A DNA stretch of 64,000 nt from Bdellovibrionales bacterium. GTDB lineage: Bacteria; Bdellovibrionota; Bdellovibrionia; Bdellovibrionales; JAMPXM01. The DNA lies in contig JADJOF010000013.1 of NCBI GenBank assembly GCA_016713885.1, forward strand, positions 124,001 to 188,000, read 5' to 3'. Positions 33,417-42,074 of the stretch are shown here, piece by piece. The stretch's first letter is position 1; every line of letters starts with the position of its first letter. A program made the position numbers and the translations under genes. The notes below the pieces were generated by a model, which did not search any database, was not told the DNA's origin, and saw only the letters and a program-made list of their open reading frames with translations.

Positions 33417-33631
33417 AACGAAGCTCAGCGATTGCCGCCCCAACGAGTGGCGGAGACCAAAAAGACAGTCAGCTCCTCAGTCACCTTGATGAAGCCTTGC
33501 TGCGCATTCGCAGAGAGGATGAAGCTATTCGCCAGCAACAGATGGACTCTGCTGCTGAGCGTTCATTGCGTTTGCTCAGAGTTCTCTCGGAAACGGTCAT
33601 TGAACAACGAGTTCAGGGGCGAGCGCGGTGA
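33413..33631 (+). CDS. small helical protein between the two GT9 genes
   Basis: The 72-residue product overlaps both neighbours by four bases, so it is translationally coupled to them. It is predicted as two charged helices (LLSHLDEALLRIRREDEAIRQ and SAAERSLRLLRVLSETVIEQR). It has no signal peptide. A small helical protein in this spot could be a chaperone or a subunit of the glycosyltransferases. No family is recognised. Confidence 0.6.
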   Translation: MKRSSAIAAPTSGGDQKDSQLLSHLDEALLRIRREDEAIRQQQMDSAAERSLRLLRVLSETVIEQRVQGRAR

Positions 33632-35118
33632 AGATTCTTGTTTTACAGCTCGCGCGTTTGGGCGACATCCTACAGACGTGGCCGACGGTTCGTGCGTTGA
33701 GTCGCGATGGACACGAGGTCAGTCTTGCTGTTCGGCCGCGCTTTAAGGCTGCGGTCGAAGGGATGGACTCGGTTCGCAATGTACACTTCTTTGAGACGCG
33801 GCAGTATCTTGAGCCGATTTTCAATCCGCAGCTGGGCGGAGTGCCAGAGGCCATGCGACAGCTCGATCGCTTCTTTGAAACGATTGTGAATGAGCACTAT
33901 GATATGGTGATCAATCTCAGTTTCTCGTCGCTTTCGTCGTGGATCTGTCATGAGTTGGAATGTCGAAGTGGTGGACAGATTTTAGTTAAGGGGTATTCGC
34001 GCTATAGCGATGGCGTACTTGGAATTCCAGACGACACGTCAGCCTATTTTTATGCGCAAGTCGGGGTGGGGCGACCGAATCGAATCCCGATTACGCATCT
34101 CTTCGCGGCCATTGCCGGCGCCGATTTGGTTGAAGCTGATTGGGCCCGTCCGACGTTTTTGAAAACGGAAAGTCGGCCTCCAGAAGGCGGATATCCGAAT
34201 GTTCTCATGCATATTGGCGCGAGCGAAGGGCACAAGTCGTTTTCGAGTCGCGACTGGATTGCGGTTCTTAGTCAGGCGCTTCAGAGGACATCCGCCCTCG
34301 GCGAGCCGGTTCGATTTGGTCTGGTTGGCTCTGCCGAAGAGGCAGAGCGCGGAGAAGCGATTGCGAGTGAGCTCTCTGACTTTGGCAATCGCGTGGTTTC
34401 TTATGTCGGTCGGACGACGTTCAAAGAGCTGTGGCTACTGGCTCATCGCGCTGACGTGATCTTGGGCGGCGACAGTGTCATGGCGCAGATGGCGCCACTT
34501 GTTGGCGTGCCGATGCTCAATATGTCGACGCCGACAGTATCGCATTGGGAAACTGGTCCGCTCTCGCACGGCAGTCGTATTATTGTCGTCGACGGCGATC
34601 CAGCGACTGACCCAATGACGTGTGAACGGATCTCGAGTGAACTGACGGCGATGCTCACGCACAGTGAGATGTCGATTGCTGATCGAGTGGTCGGTGGGCC
34701 GATTGAGGCACTTTCTGAAATTGAACAGACTGATATTTGGCTTTTAGTGAAGGCCATTTACATGGGCGGAGCATGGCCTGTCCGGCCAGAGCTCGAGCCC
34801 CTTTGGAAGGCTTGGAGCGATTTGGCCGATATCGAAGAGGAGCAGACTCGGGTTTTGCTGAGTGGTCGTGGAGAACGTCGTGCGATTGCCGAACTTCTCA
34901 ACCAGATCGATGGTATCACCGAAGGGCTAGCGGCAGAGTCGCCGTGGGCGGCCGTGTTGGCCGATTGGTGGAAGACGGAGCGCTTGCGCGTGCCACCGGG
35001 AACGATCGAAGAAACGAGCCATCGGTTTCTTGATATCAATCGACAGTTGAAAAACGCATTACAGAACTTGCGTCTCGAACATGGAGTGAATGATGACGGA
35101 CCGCTCGTGGAGCTTTGA
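33628..35118 (+). CDS. second GT9-family heptosyltransferase-like protein
   Basis: GTG 33628 overlaps the upstream stop. The 496-residue protein begins KILVLQLARLGDILQTWPTVRAL, the GT9 acceptor-side start, and has INLSFSSLSSWICHELE, HIGASEGHKSFSSRDWIAVL (the donor-binding HxGA-type strand) and ADVILGGDSVMAQMAPLVGVP. It lacks the cysteine cluster of the first GT9 and has a helical C-terminal extension of about 130 residues. The pair may add successive heptoses, or act on different targets. Downstream overlap of 26 bases with the next gene supports one operon. Confidence 0.8.
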   Translation: MKILVLQLARLGDILQTWPTVRALSRDGHEVSLAVRPRFKAAVEGMDSVRNVHFFETRQYLEPIFNPQLGGVPEAMRQLDRFFETIVNEHYDMVINLSFSSLSSWICHELECRSGGQILVKGYSRYSDGVLGIPDDTSAYFYAQVGVGRPNRIPITHLFAAIAGADLVEADWARPTFLKTESRPPEGGYPNVLMHIGASEGHKSFSSRDWIAVLSQALQRTSALGEPVRFGLVGSAEEAERGEAIASELSDFGNRVVSYVGRTTFKELWLLAHRADVILGGDSVMAQMAPLVGVPMLNMSTPTVSHWETGPLSHGSRIIVVDGDPATDPMTCERISSELTAMLTHSEMSIADRVVGGPIEALSEIEQTDIWLLVKAIYMGGAWPVRPELEPLWKAWSDLADIEEEQTRVLLSGRGERRAIAELLNQIDGITEGLAAESPWAAVLADWWKTERLRVPPGTIEETSHRFLDINRQLKNALQNLRLEHGVNDDGPLVEL

Positions 35119-35707
35119 TCAAATTCGAACGGAGTTTAATGGGTGCGAGACACTTGGCGAAGTCGTGAGAAAACTTGAGTTTCTTGCGGCTGCGACCGGT
35201 GAAGTCGTTTGCGAGATTCGCGTAAATGACAAGATGCTGGACGACGACATCGGTGACGTTGAGAGTCAGGCCGGCGTAAGTAATATCCAATCGATTTCGA
35301 TGAAGTCAGAGCGGCCGGAGTCGCTCATCACGCAGGCGCTTGAATCGGCGACGGGATTTATTGGCGTCTTGACGGATGCGAGTTTACAAACGGCCGAGCT
35401 TTTTAAAGATGGTGATGTTGGTCCGGGCAATGAGCGCTTCCGCGAAGTCGTCGAGGGCTGCCAATGGTTTGTCGAGACCCTCAACCATGCGCGCGGAGCG
35501 GCGTCTGGTCTAGGTAAGCCCGTTGATGCGGCTGAACGTTGGCATGCGGCTGAGCGTATGCTTTTTAAAGCCGTGCAGGAGATCACCGAGACTTTCGACC
35601 GGCGAGACGTGATTGCGGTGGCTGACATTCTGGAGTTTGAGCTGACCGCGGCTTTGGAAATGTGGCAACCCATCCTGCTTCACGAGGTGAAACGACGGTC
35701 TATTTGA
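35093..35707 (+). CDS. helical protein of unknown function in the GT9 operon
   Basis: The ATG at 35093, six bases after GGAG, is preferred over the adjacent ATG 35090. The 204-residue protein has a small N-terminal beta segment (GEVVCEIRVNDKMLDDDIGD) and then long amphipathic helices (LITQALESATGFIGVLTDAS, HAAERMLFKAVQEITETFDR, ADILEFELTAALEMW). It is acidic and cytosolic. It overlaps the second GT9 gene, so it may serve in the same process, for instance as a chaperone. No family recognised. Confidence 0.65.
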   Translation: MTDRSWSFDQIRTEFNGCETLGEVVRKLEFLAAATGEVVCEIRVNDKMLDDDIGDVESQAGVSNIQSISMKSERPESLITQALESATGFIGVLTDASLQTAELFKDGDVGPGNERFREVVEGCQWFVETLNHARGAASGLGKPVDAAERWHAAERMLFKAVQEITETFDRRDVIAVADILEFELTAALEMWQPILLHEVKRRSI

Positions 35708-35737
35708 CCGCCGGAACTGGGCGGCTAACATAGAGAG

Positions 35738-37768
35738 GTGCGCTCTGAAGACGTCCTCTCAGGTCCAGTTGGGACCATCTTATTTTCTGGCGATGACCCG
35801 AAAGGCCTCATGCGTGAGGCCGCATTTCAAGCCCGTCTCTCAATTCGATCGCAGCTCGAAGAGACCAGCGAACGTTGTTTGGCGGCGTTTGTTGTTCTTG
35901 GCGATGACCTTGAGCAGTGGCAGTTGCAAATGCAACGCGTGCGCACTCGCTACCCAGATCTGCCGCTCGTCGTTTTAATAGAGCGCAAAACCGGTATCGA
36001 CGACGCCGCCCTCTTTGCGACTGCCGAAAAGTATCGGGTTCAATACTGGGTGGATCCGCAGGCTCGCGAGCTGGTTCCACTTTTTGAGAAGCTTGTTCGC
36101 CTGCATGACGAGTTCCGCAGCCGTGAGAAGAGCCGAAAAGAGCTGGGTTTACGCAATCGGCAACTGCGCGATCTTCAATCCAATCTCGAGAAGATTGTCA
36201 CCGAGCGAACATCCTACCTTGCCGATGCGGAACGCGAGCTTCATTCGCGAACGCAGACGACTCGAGAGCTTGTACGATTTATCAAAGAGCTGAGCCAAGC
36301 GGAGACGATTGAAGAGATACTGCAGCTCGTTTCTTATGAGATGCGCAGTTTTCACGAGGTACGGCCACCGGTTCTTGCCGTGGCGTCTCAAGAGTTTGGA
36401 GCTAGGCTTTACTTTCAACAGGCTCGAGGTGCGGGAGGGCGTCCGGCCACCCGCGCCGTCGAGAAAAACTGGGGCTCAAGGATCGTTCGTCAAATGTGGA
36501 GTTCGCGATCAGTGATTCGAACCAACGATGTCGACGATCAGTCATATCTGGCACAAGAGTTTGGTCGTCCCGTGGCGCGAACGGTGGCGTTTCCGTTAGG
36601 AAATCGCGGTCACACGCAAGTTCCAGTTCTTATTTTTGAACATGGTTTTGATGGCGAAAAAGTGGAGCGCTTCACGCGATTTTGGACAGTGCGCCTTGAG
36701 CCGCTGTCGATGGCGATTGAACGCGTGTTTCTGAATCGCGAGATGTTCTCCTCTTCGCGAATGTGGGAAACGATTTTTGATGGCATCGCCGATCCGATCG
36801 CCGTTCTCACCGAAGGGCATGAGCCGATCCGTCTCAATCAGGCATTTTCTGAAAATACAGGCCGCCGTTGCTATGAGATTTTTGCTGGAAGAAGCGAGCC
36901 TTGCGAAGGCTGCCAGATGCAGAAGGTATTGGTCGACGGGGAGGCAGCGGAGTGGCAGATCCGTCGTGGGGATCGTGTGTTTCGAGTGAAAAGTTACCCG
37001 ATTCGACTGTCGAAGCTGACGTCGATTAATCATTACACCGATATTTCGAAAGGGCTTGAGCTCAAAGGGCATGCGATTCAGGGTGAAAAAATGGCCGCGA
37101 TTGGACTGATGGCTGGCAATATCGCCCATGAGCTCAACAATCCGTTAACGGGTTTAAGGTCGCTCGCGCAAGTGCTCTCAGTGGACTCGCGCTTTCCAGA
37201 GTCTGTGCGCAACGATCTGAGGGAAATTGAATCAGCGGCCGAACGATCGAGTCGAATTATTCGCGATCTCATGGAGTTCTCTTCGGCCGGAGATCACGTT
37301 CGCGCGCTCGTTTCGATTAACGATGTCGTCGAGTCATCGTTGAACATGATCAAGACGGCTCTTCACGAACATGCGGTGAACGCTGATCTTTTACCGGCGA
37401 GTGAAGGGATGATCCGCGTTGATCCCCATCTTTTGCAACATGTGGTTTTCAACATTGTTAACAACGCTTCGCAGGCGATGCGCGGCGCAGGCGAGATTCG
37501 AATTCGCACTCGCCTTGCCGGGGAGTGGGTTGAGACCGAGATTGCGGATACTGGGCCAGGCATACCCGATGAGATCCTTGGACGAATCTTTGAACCGTTT
37601 TTTACGACCAAGGCCGCCGGTCAAGGAACGGGACTGGGTTTGAGTATGAGTCGCTGGATTATTGAGAATTTTGGCGGAACGATTGCGGCACTGAATCAAA
37701 AGGACTCAAACGGAAATAAAACGGGAGCGATGTTCATCATCAGGCTGCCGCGAGCGAGGGCTGAATGA
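35738..37768 (+). CDS. sensor histidine kinase with receiver-like, GAF-like and PAS domains
   Basis: The 676-residue cytosolic kinase has an N-terminal 120-residue alpha/beta domain resembling a receiver (GTILFSGDD, FVVLGDD, LPLVVLIERKTG), a coiled coil (LRNRQLRDLQSNLEKIVTER), a GAF-like region (250-340) and a PAS domain (IFDGIADPIAVLTEGHEPIR, with CEGC near residue 390). The kinase core follows: NIAHELNNPLTGLRSL with phospho-acceptor His464, then N-box VVFNIVNNASQAM and G boxes IADTGPGIP and GQGTGLGLSM. The GTG start at 35738 is tentative. Its response regulator overlaps by four bases. No membrane segment is seen, so it senses an internal signal. Confidence 0.85.
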   Translation: MRSEDVLSGPVGTILFSGDDPKGLMREAAFQARLSIRSQLEETSERCLAAFVVLGDDLEQWQLQMQRVRTRYPDLPLVVLIERKTGIDDAALFATAEKYRVQYWVDPQARELVPLFEKLVRLHDEFRSREKSRKELGLRNRQLRDLQSNLEKIVTERTSYLADAERELHSRTQTTRELVRFIKELSQAETIEEILQLVSYEMRSFHEVRPPVLAVASQEFGARLYFQQARGAGGRPATRAVEKNWGSRIVRQMWSSRSVIRTNDVDDQSYLAQEFGRPVARTVAFPLGNRGHTQVPVLIFEHGFDGEKVERFTRFWTVRLEPLSMAIERVFLNREMFSSSRMWETIFDGIADPIAVLTEGHEPIRLNQAFSENTGRRCYEIFAGRSEPCEGCQMQKVLVDGEAAEWQIRRGDRVFRVKSYPIRLSKLTSINHYTDISKGLELKGHAIQGEKMAAIGLMAGNIAHELNNPLTGLRSLAQVLSVDSRFPESVRNDLREIESAAERSSRIIRDLMEFSSAGDHVRALVSINDVVESSLNMIKTALHEHAVNADLLPASEGMIRVDPHLLQHVVFNIVNNASQAMRGAGEIRIRTRLAGEWVETEIADTGPGIPDEILGRIFEPFFTTKAAGQGTGLGLSMSRWIIENFGGTIAALNQKDSNGNKTGAMFIIRLPRARAE

Positions 37769-38157
37769 AGTGCCTAGTGATCGATGATGAACCCCTCGTG
37801 AGACGATCGCTTTTGCGAGTGCTTCAGGTCCGTGGACATCAGGGCTTTGAGGCTGAGGACGGGCCAAAGGGGCTCGCCGTATGGCGGGAGTTGCAGCCCG
37901 ATCTGGTGTTCGTCGATATCTTGATGCCGGGAATGAGTGGGCCTGACGTCGTCTCGCAGGTTTTACCGAGTTTGACTATTCGCCCCTTCGTCGTATTGAT
38001 GTCGGCCTATTCTGGCGAGGACAGTGAGAGACTTGCGGCCGATTGTGGTGCAAACTACTTTCTAGCAAAACCATTCGAGGATTTATTCGCAGTCGTCGAT
38101 GAGGCGATTGAGCGATCGGGTGCGGCGAAGTCTGCGAATGTGAAGGGAGACGGGTAG
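37765..38157 (+). CDS. CheY-like response regulator
   Basis: The 130-residue single-domain receiver has the acidic pair in VIDDEP, the phosphorylation site Asp51 in FVDILMPGMSG, the switch serine at 80 in LMSAYSG and Lys102 in AKPF. No output domain is attached, so it acts by protein contact. It overlaps the histidine kinase gene and the next gene begins directly after its stop; the three probably form one signalling unit. Confidence 0.9.
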   Translation: MKCLVIDDEPLVRRSLLRVLQVRGHQGFEAEDGPKGLAVWRELQPDLVFVDILMPGMSGPDVVSQVLPSLTIRPFVVLMSAYSGEDSERLAADCGANYFLAKPFEDLFAVVDEAIERSGAAKSANVKGDG

Positions 38158-38499
38158 ATGTCGAAACAAGCGGTTGTGAAAAAAGTCAAACCATACCCTT
38201 TTCCGGCGCAGGTGAAGCTTGAGACGACGGCCCTTGCGGGAAGCGTGACGAAGATGACTCAACAGGGACTTCTTGTCGAAGTTCATGGGTCATCGCTCCA
38301 GCCTGGTGAAAAGGTGGAGCTTCAATTCGTGACGCCCGTTCTTCATGGAGCGGTGACGACGGCGGCGGTGGTTGTGAAAGTCACAAGCCAGCTCAAAGGC
38401 ATTTCGCTTCTTGAGCTTCACTTTCGTTCGCAGACCCCAGAGCATATGGCTCGAATCAACGATTTTTTGATTCATACGGGACAAGTGAGGCGTTCGTGA
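38158..38499 (+). CDS. PilZ-like small protein
   Basis: The 113-residue protein starts at the base after the regulator's stop. It has the strand pattern of a PilZ barrel (FPAQVKLETTALAGSVTKMTQQGLLVEV in short blocks, GEKVELQFVTPVLHG, LLELHFRSQTPEHMARINDF). The arginine pair of c-di-GMP binders is not visible, so it may be a non-binding PilZ variant or a look-alike. It overlaps rsmD by four bases. Confidence 0.6.
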   Translation: MSKQAVVKKVKPYPFPAQVKLETTALAGSVTKMTQQGLLVEVHGSSLQPGEKVELQFVTPVLHGAVTTAAVVVKVTSQLKGISLLELHFRSQTPEHMARINDFLIHTGQVRRS

Positions 38500-39041
38500 G
38501 AATCATTGCTGGTCGTTGGAAAGGGCGTCGGCTTGTGTCGTTCAAAGCCGACCATATTCGACCGACGACAGATCGAGTGAAAGAGAGTGTTTTCAATAAG
38601 CTTCAGTCCGAGTGGGACGGAGCGCGCGTTCTCGACCTTTTTGCAGGAACGGGCAATCTCGGCTTTGAGGCGCTTTCTCGTGGCGCGAGCTCTGTTCTGG
38701 CTATTGAGCTTTCGAGTAAGTCGATTGACATAATTCGTCGCAATGTCACCGAGCTGGATGCGGGGTCGGAGCATCGCATCGTAAAGGACGACGTTCTGCG
38801 CTGGATCGAGAAGTACGGCGGTGAGCCGTTTGACATCATTATCTGCGATCCACCCTTTACGGAAAAACTGGCGCACGATGTTTTGACCCGATTGGCCACC
38901 TGCCCAGCCGTAGGTGAGAATACGACGGTTGTGATTGAGGCCTCCTCGCATGAGCGAGTTGACGAGGCCTATGCGCCGTTGATTTGTTTTGACCGCCGCG
39001 ATTATGGCGATAAACAAGTGAGCTTTTGGAGGCATTCATGA
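38496..39041 (+). CDS. rsmD: 16S rRNA m2G966 methyltransferase
   Basis: RsmD methylates G966 of 16S rRNA in the assembled 30S particle. The 181-residue protein has MRIIAGRWKGRRL, RPTTDRVKESVFN, the SAM loop VLDLFAGTGNLGFEALSRGA and the catalytic DPPF in IIICDPPFTEKL. GTG 38496 overlaps the upstream stop and its own stop overlaps coaD (ATGA), the usual rsmD-coaD pair. Confidence 0.93.
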   Translation: MRIIAGRWKGRRLVSFKADHIRPTTDRVKESVFNKLQSEWDGARVLDLFAGTGNLGFEALSRGASSVLAIELSSKSIDIIRRNVTELDAGSEHRIVKDDVLRWIEKYGGEPFDIIICDPPFTEKLAHDVLTRLATCPAVGENTTVVIEASSHERVDEAYAPLICFDRRDYGDKQVSFWRHS

Positions 39042-39530
39042 TTCCGGCACGTCGTATCGCTGTTTATCCTGGAAGCTTTGATCCCATTACGATGGGGCAC
39101 ATCGACATTTTGAGCCGTCTGGCTCCGTCCTACGATAAGGTGGTCTGCCTGATTTCGAGCAATCGCTCCAAATCAGCACTGTTTACTCCCGAGGAACGAG
39201 CCGACCTGGCTCGCGAATCACTGCAGGGAATTCCGGGCGTAACCGTGGACTTGCATGGCGGACTGACGGTTGATTACGTTCGCCAGATTGGCGCGGGCGT
39301 CATTTTACGAGGGCTTAGGGCGGTGACTGATTTTGAGTATGAGCTCGTTATGGCCAATATGAACAAAAAGCTCGCTCCAGAAATTGAAACGATGATTGTC
39401 TTCGCGAGCCCGGAGTTCTATTACGTATCAAGCAACACAGTGAAAGAAGTGGCCGTCCACGGGGGGCTCGGTCAAGGGACTCGTTCCCACGAACGTCGAA
39501 CAGGCGCTCTTGAAGAAATTTAAGAAGTAA
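39038..39530 (+). CDS. coaD: phosphopantetheine adenylyltransferase, frame break near the C terminus
   Basis: CoaD adenylates 4'-phosphopantetheine, the penultimate step of coenzyme A synthesis. ATG 39038 follows GGAGG. The protein has YPGSFDPITMGH with the HxGH motif, ILRGLRAVTDFEYE and the ISSNRSKS-type loop. The written frame ends HGGLGQGTRSHERR..., unlike the family. Removing one G from the six-G run at 39461-39466 restores HGGSVKGLVPTNVEQALLKK and moves the stop to 39528-39530. CoaD is normally essential, so a sequence error is more likely than a real mutation. Confidence 0.92.
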
Positions 39531-39629
39531 CCTTTCTCGTCGATCCGGATCTTTTGCTGCGGTTTTTAACGACTGAAGCCGAATGAATTGTTCGGTGACT
39601 TAACAAGTGATTTATACAGAGGTGGCGAA

Positions 39630-40841
39630 ATGACTGGAACTACTCAACAGCCGATCCAGCTTGCTGAGCGCGCGAAACTTTTAAAACCATCTCCGATTTT
39701 GATGCTCGCGGCGCGCGCCGGCGAGATGAAGGCCGCTGGCCAAGATGTGATTTCACTTTCGATCGGCGAGCCCGACTGGGGCACCTATGAGTGCATCAAG
39801 ACCGCTGCGATCGAGTCGATTAAAAAAGGTCAGACGAAGTACACGCCTCCTGCTGGAATTCCGGAGCTTCGTCGCGCTGTCGCAGCACAGGCCACTGAAG
39901 ACTATGGAATGCCGTTCGCCTTTGACGAGGTGACCGTGTCTGGTGGCGCGAAGTTTGTTTTGTTCGCGGCTCTGCAAGCCCTGGTGAATCCCGGAGACGA
40001 AGTCATTCTGGTTGCGCCGTTTTGGGCGAGCTATACGACGATGGTGGAGCTCGCGGACGGAAAGCCACGCATTGCGGTTTGCGATGAGACCAGCGACTTC
40101 AAACTGACGCCTGCACTTCTTGAGCGCACGATCACACCGAAAACAAAGGTTCTGCTCTTGAACTCGCCGTCGAATCCGACGGGCAAGATCTATACGCGAG
40201 AAGAACTCAAAGCTTTGGCCGAGGTTCTGCGCAAGCATCCACAGATCGCGATTATCTCTGATGACATCTACAACCGCCTTTGTTTCACCGAGAAACTCGC
40301 GCCGCATCTTTACCATGTTGCGCCCGACCTGCGTTCGCGCATCATTGCTTTGAACGGCGCTTCAAAATCCTACGCGATGACGGGCTGGCGCTTGGGCTGG
40401 GCTCTGGGGCCAAAGCCGATCATCACGGCGATGTCGAACTATCAATCGCAGTCGGTGAGCTGCGCCTCAGCGCCCTCGCAATACGGTGCGCTTGAGGGCG
40501 TGCTTCACGGCGACGCCGACATTGTGAAGACGGTTGCGCTCTTAAAGGATCGTCGCGACTTCTTGATTGCGGAGCTTGAGAAAATCTCGGGCGTGAAAGT
40601 CACTATGCCAGAAGGTGCATTTTACCTCTGGGTCGATGTTCGTAAATTCATTGGCGCCGGCCGCAAGGCTCCTGGCAGTGCCGAACTTTGCCAGATGCTG
40701 CTTGAGGAAAAACTCGTCGCCGCTGTTCCTGGCGTCGAGTTTGGCCTTGAGGGTTACCTTCGCCTCAGCTACGCGCTCGATAAAGAGAAAGGCCGCGAGG
40801 CAGTCCGCCGCATGGCCGAGCTTTTTAAGACGCTCGCGTAA
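39630..40841 (+). CDS. aspartate aminotransferase-family enzyme (class I PLP)
   Basis: ATG 39630 follows GAGGTGG. The 403-residue protein is a fold-type I pyridoxal-phosphate aminotransferase of the 1-gamma subgroup: LSIGEPDWGT near the start, the cofactor-binding region VSGGAKFVLF, APFWASYTTMVEL, LNSPSNPTGK, ISDDIYNRL and the Schiff-base lysine 246 in NGASKSYAMTGWRLGW. It most likely transfers an amino group between aspartate and 2-oxoglutarate, though related enzymes accept other substrates. It is followed 57 bases later by a GNAT gene. Confidence 0.88.
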   Translation: MTGTTQQPIQLAERAKLLKPSPILMLAARAGEMKAAGQDVISLSIGEPDWGTYECIKTAAIESIKKGQTKYTPPAGIPELRRAVAAQATEDYGMPFAFDEVTVSGGAKFVLFAALQALVNPGDEVILVAPFWASYTTMVELADGKPRIAVCDETSDFKLTPALLERTITPKTKVLLLNSPSNPTGKIYTREELKALAEVLRKHPQIAIISDDIYNRLCFTEKLAPHLYHVAPDLRSRIIALNGASKSYAMTGWRLGWALGPKPIITAMSNYQSQSVSCASAPSQYGALEGVLHGDADIVKTVALLKDRRDFLIAELEKISGVKVTMPEGAFYLWVDVRKFIGAGRKAPGSAELCQMLLEEKLVAAVPGVEFGLEGYLRLSYALDKEKGREAVRRMAELFKTLA

Positions 40842-40897
40842 AAGGTACCCGCTTCCTTTTGGCGACTAATTGCGTCGTTTCAAAGGGAGAAGGAAGA

Positions 40898-41449
40898 GTG
40901 CGACCGATGACCATTTTGAAAATTGCCGAGGTGGCTGATCTTCCGGCCTATCACGAACACATGCTGCGCCATCAGGCCGAGTCGGGTCGCGATGGCGATG
41001 TGATTTTCATTCCCTACGAAGAACCGCACTTTCCGCCGCTTCAGTATTTGACGGAAGAGAAGATAAAGAAGTGGTCTTTGCCTTCGACCGAGGTCGGCTG
41101 GGAGCGCGGTTGGGTGCTTCGCGATGATGATCGTGTTTATGGCAAGATCACTCTGGTCCAAGAAATGAAACTCAAGTCGTCGCTTCATCGTGCGACATTG
41201 ATGATCGGAATTGAACGATCACATCGCGCTCAGGGCTGGGGTCAGAAGATGATCGAGACCGCTCTTTCGTGGGCGCGCTCGCAGCCGACTCTTGAGTGGG
41301 TTGATCTGTTTGTGTTTGCAGAGAACGTGGGCGCGATTGCGCTCTATGAGAAGCTCGGATTTCGCGAGATCGCAAGGGTGCCCGATCGCTTTCGCGTCTT
41401 CGGGCAGCCCATCACAGATATTCATATGACCTTGAAGCTTCGCAGTTAG
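40898..41449 (+). CDS. GNAT-family N-acetyltransferase
   Basis: The start GTG 40898 lies seven bases after GGGAGA; an ATG nine bases further on is an alternative. The product has about 183 residues and the GNAT fold: strand VYGKITLVQEMK, the acetyl-CoA loop SHRAQGWGQKMIETALSWA, strand WVDLFVFAENVGAIALYEKLGF and the C-terminal strand ITDIHMTLKL. The substrate is unknown. It converges with the next gene, whose stop overlaps. Confidence 0.8.
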   Translation: MRPMTILKIAEVADLPAYHEHMLRHQAESGRDGDVIFIPYEEPHFPPLQYLTEEKIKKWSLPSTEVGWERGWVLRDDDRVYGKITLVQEMKLKSSLHRATLMIGIERSHRAQGWGQKMIETALSWARSQPTLEWVDLFVFAENVGAIALYEKLGFREIARVPDRFRVFGQPITDIHMTLKLRS

Positions 41450-42045
41450 AACGCGACGCCGACGTTCCATTTGAGCAGCTGTTCGGAGTTCCGTTTACTG
41501 ATTTCAAGATGTGCTGTTGCGGTGTCAAAACGCACGGCCTCTTTCAGATCGCTATTGAGACTTGCGATCGAAAGGCCCGTCATCGCATTTCCCCAGCGCC
41601 ATTGGTATCCGATTTCGGTGAACCAGATTCGTCCGACCGAGAGTTCGCGCCCCATGATTGAATCAGAGAACTCGCGCTCGGCTCGACCGACACCGAGGCG
41701 AACTCGCCAAGAATGTTGATTGCAGCTTGGGTAGCAGAGACCACCCGATAGTCCCAGCATCGACGTGCTCACATCTTGCGATCCGATTTGACTGCCACCA
41801 CCGGTTTGTGATGAGCCCGTGCCAAAGTCAGTTCCGCTTTGCTGAAAGTACTCGAGGCGAATGATGAAGTGATCGTCAATAAAGCTGCCGGCACTGAACC
41901 AGAGTTGTTTGACGCCGGTTCGATCCGTTGCGCGCAAGAGCGGAGAGAGCGCATCGGCCTCGAGCGTGAGTTCATAGGCTTGCGCGGCAGGTACGAAGAC
42001 GGAAAGAGACAAAGCAATAGCGATAGACGCCCAGAGGGTAGTCAT
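41446..42045 (-). CDS. probable outer-membrane beta-barrel protein
   Basis: ATG 42045 follows a GAAAGG site and gives a signal peptide (IAIALSLSVFVPAAQA). The mature 175 residues alternate polar and hydrophobic residues in strand-length blocks (FIIRLEYFQQSG, HSWRVRLGVGRAE, IWFTEIGYQWRWG) and end in KWNVGVAF with a terminal phenylalanine. That pattern fits a small eight-strand barrel. A longer frame upstream would overlap the next gene. No family recognised. Confidence 0.65.
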   Translation of the reverse strand: MTTLWASIAIALSLSVFVPAAQAYELTLEADALSPLLRATDRTGVKQLWFSAGSFIDDHFIIRLEYFQQSGTDFGTGSSQTGGGSQIGSQDVSTSMLGLSGGLCYPSCNQHSWRVRLGVGRAEREFSDSIMGRELSVGRIWFTEIGYQWRWGNAMTGLSIASLNSDLKEAVRFDTATAHLEISKRNSEQLLKWNVGVAF

Positions 42046-42074
42046 AGAGTGACCTTTCGGTGAGAGTGGAAATT

